From Rhodopirellula sp. (GTDB taxonomy: Bacteria; Planctomycetota; Planctomycetia; Pirellulales; Pirellulaceae): a DNA stretch of 6,827 nucleotides. Below, one piece after another: positions 5,085-6,827 of this stretch. Where the stretch lies: positions 1-6,827 of the forward strand of contig PAUV01000005.1 of NCBI GenBank assembly GCA_002712845.1. Direction: 5' to 3'. The first letter of the stretch is position 1, and the number at the start of each line of letters is the position of its first letter. The position numbers and the translations under genes were made by a program. A model generated the notes under the pieces. The model was not told the origin of the DNA. It did no database searches and worked only from the letters and a program-made list of their open reading frames with translations.

Positions 5085-6827
5085 CTACGGTTGAGTGGTT
5101 GCGGCAGTGGGTTGGCGACTCGCGGTCACCGCGATGGTGATCAGCAGTTCGCGGATGTTGTATCCGCTGTCTCGAAAGGAGTGGGTGATTTTGTCAGCAG
5201 TTTCGCTGCCGTAGGCTGAAATTGGTTGTTTCACGAAGTGCTCGAAAGCCGCTTCAACAAATGCTTGGTGGCAATCTTCGCTTTGGGCCAAGTAGTCAGC
5301 GAGTTCTCGTGCACCGTTGAACTCAACCCGTTTTCCGTTTCGGTCAGTGTAGCTACCCGCGGCATTGATTTGTTTTGCTTTTTCCTTGTGTCTGAATCTG
5401 CCTGTCGCGTCAAAATGCTCAAAGGCAAATCCGAGTGAGTTGATTTGTTCGTGGCAGGCTTGGCAGTTGATTTCACCGGTTTGTAATTGAACTCGTTCTC
5501 GCGTGGTCAAGTCAGGGTGCAACTCGGCACTCAGGGGCGTGAAGGAATCGTCAGGTGGGCGTAGTACACGGCCAAGTGTTCGTCGAGTCAGGAAAACACC
5601 GCGGTGAATCGGCGATGTGGTTCGGTGGTATGCGAGATTGCTCATGATCAACGGGTGGGATAGTACACCCGCATGAATTTCTCGATCTCGAATGCTTCGA
5701 GTCAGTACTGGTTCGATTTGAGCGACATCATGCTCGATGTCTTGGTCTTTCTTCGTGTCTTCAGAGTCTTCCGGTTGGCTCTTGGCCATGTCGGATCGCC
5801 AAGCAGATCCATAGTAATTTTCGAGTCGTTTGGTTGTGTAACGCCAGTCTGCTTGCAGCAATTGTCTGAAATCGCTTGTTTCGCTCTCGATAAAATCCAG
5901 TAAAAAACGATTCATCGATTTTTTCAGATCCTGAATCGTGTGGGGATCGAAGCCGGGGAATTGTTCGGTGTCCTTGGTTATCTCGTCTGTGTTTTCTAGT
6001 CCCAGCCATTCATTGAGGAACGTCAGTGTCTTGGCGTGGGTGCGGTAGTCGTCGACCATTCGCCTTGCTGCGTTTGTCAGTTGTGCGTCGTTTTGTAGTT
6101 TGTCGTTGGCTGCAGAATTGACAAGCCATGGGGCCGACGGCAGAGAGTCGTGCATCACCAATGCCAAGCGGTTTGCAGTTCGTTGGCTGCGGTTGTGTTT
6201 CGTGTTCAGGGTGGGGTAAAGGAATCTCGGAGATTTAAGTGCCAGTAGCATGGCTCTTCGGATCGCCTCTCCATCGTCCTCCGAAAGTGCAACTTGCTGG
6301 TCGATGTAGAGATTGTGGGCTGCATCGTCCAGTTTTCCTCGGAAAGCCACGGTGACGATTTCTGCGAGGAACCGTTTCAGGATGCTGCGGTTTTCGTCAG
6401 TCTCATTGCGATAGCGGTGTCGATATTTGGGATAGAGTTCCTTGATCGCGACCTCAGCGAATTCGATCGCTGTCGCTGTTGTTGATTCGTCCCACTGACG
6501 GCTGACTGATGTGCCTCGATCGTAGCCATAGCTGCGATCGTCCGGAGGTAGCTTCGCCTGAAGTGCGAAAGTGTCTGCGAGTTGTTCGGGGATCAGGTTT
6601 TGCTGCGGAATCACTTCCTCAATGCCGCCTGGCGGAATCCACGAAAGCGAGACGCGGGCGGGTGGCTGTTTTGTCTTGCGTTTTCTTTGTAAAAAGCTGA
6701 TTTCAAAGGGGTAAGCTCGGCCGGCTGTAAGGAAAATATCACGCCGGAATTCATCTCTTCCCTCTGACTGGACGTGATTGTTGATCAGCTCTCGGTTGCG
6801 GCTTCCGAATTCCATCATGCATGAGCA
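5085..6827 (-). CDS. DUF1592/DUF1588/DUF1585 protein with PA14 tail and CxxCH motif (5' end missing)
   Basis: The frame stays open to the window's right edge, so the N-terminus is missing; 580 codons are visible. Numbering from the ATG at 6818: residues 27-78 (FLTAGRAYPFEI, VSLSWIPPG, VIPQQNLIPE) match the end of a PA14 carbohydrate-binding-like domain. Residues about 145-203 (VTVAFRGKL to ALKSPRFLY) resemble DUF1595. Residues about 210-337 (FLNEWLGLE, FPGFDP, LENYYGSAW) resemble DUF1592. Residues about 378-476 (AGVLSHPLIM, TSPIHRGVFL, CQACHEQINSLGF) are DUF1588 with a CxxCH heme-type motif at 452-456. Residues about 490-570 (ARELADYLAQ, YNIRELLITIAV) are DUF1585. A charged, Asp/Glu/Lys-rich insertion lies at about 345-366. 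Complete members of this architecture usually run 700 or more residues and often start with a signal peptide, sometimes with a cytochrome c-like domain, which cannot be seen here. The molecular role is unknown; export is expected from family knowledge. Confidence 0.92.
   Translation of the reverse strand, partial: CSCMMEFGSRNRELINNHVQSEGRDEFRRDIFLTAGRAYPFEISFLQRKRKTKQPPARVSLSWIPPGGIEEVIPQQNLIPEQLADTFALQAKLPPDDRSYGYDRGTSVSRQWDESTTATAIEFAEVAIKELYPKYRHRYRNETDENRSILKRFLAEIVTVAFRGKLDDAAHNLYIDQQVALSEDDGEAIRRAMLLALKSPRFLYPTLNTKHNRSQRTANRLALVMHDSLPSAPWLVNSAANDKLQNDAQLTNAARRMVDDYRTHAKTLTFLNEWLGLENTDEITKDTEQFPGFDPHTIQDLKKSMNRFLLDFIESETSDFRQLLQADWRYTTKRLENYYGSAWRSDMAKSQPEDSEDTKKDQDIEHDVAQIEPVLTRSIRDREIHAGVLSHPLIMSNLAYHRTTSPIHRGVFLTRRTLGRVLRPPDDSFTPLSAELHPDLTTRERVQLQTGEINCQACHEQINSLGFAFEHFDATGRFRHKEKAKQINAAGSYTDRNGKRVEFNGARELADYLAQSEDCHQAFVEAAFEHFVKQPISAYGSETADKITHSFRDSGYNIRELLITIAVTASRQPTAATTQP

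Noticed and set aside
1..6827. CRISPR array, tRNA, rRNA, insertion sequence or attachment site
   Set aside because: No regularly spaced direct repeats, no cloverleaf-like or rRNA-like sequence, no transposase motif and no terminal inverted repeats with target duplication were seen.

Overview
The window looks like planctomycete DNA, probably from a marine Pirellulales-type organism. Three things point that way. The left part carries a bacterial microcompartment (BMC) gene set in the order regulator, PduL, BMC-H, BMC-H, which fits the Planctomycetes-Verrucomicrobia (PVM) type of BMC known for breakdown of L-fucose and L-rhamnose. The right part carries a DUF1592/DUF1588/DUF1585 protein followed by a DUF1552 protein, a pair that is greatly expanded in planctomycetes. 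The base composition is moderate, and clear Shine-Dalgarno sites are mostly lacking.

Layout. Minus strand, positions 2204 down to 1: a DeoR-family repressor with a TTG start, a PduL-type phosphotransacylase with an N-terminal encapsulation peptide, one complete BMC-H shell protein, and the first 50 residues of a second BMC-H protein that runs off the left edge. Gaps of 54, 93 and 49 nt and a common direction suggest one operon. Its expected later genes (pentameric shell proteins, aldehyde dehydrogenase, aldolase, acetate kinase) would lie left of position 1. The 93-nt gap between pduL and the first shell gene holds two perfect tandem hairpins. Upstream of the repressor, 2232-2267 holds two inverted repeats sharing the half-site TGATAG, a likely autoregulatory operator region. 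A further perfect 16-bp palindrome lies at 2295-2310.

Positions 2205-2673 hold no convincing gene and separate the repressor from a divergent plus-strand classical short-chain dehydrogenase/reductase (2674-3471). A 176-bp convergent gap follows, with weak inverted repeats and one doubtful 21-codon lipopeptide-like frame.

Minus strand, right part: a DUF1592-family protein (5' end beyond the right edge; PA14 tail, DUF1595, DUF1592, DUF1588 with a CxxCH motif, DUF1585) and, 81 nt downstream, a DUF1552 protein with a Tat-like signal. They form a likely two-gene unit for exported proteins of unknown function.

The inferred logic of the left part is as follows. The repressor senses a sugar-phosphate-like metabolite and releases the BMC operon. 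PduL, carried into the shell by its N-terminal helix, converts acyl-CoA made from the aldehyde intermediate into acyl-phosphate and recycles CoA inside the compartment. The BMC-H hexamers form the shell facets and their pores. The dehydrogenase may take part in sugar oxidation nearby, but nothing in the sequence proves a link. I see no completely unknown system. The most novel-looking signals are non-coding: the tandem hairpins and the operator cluster.
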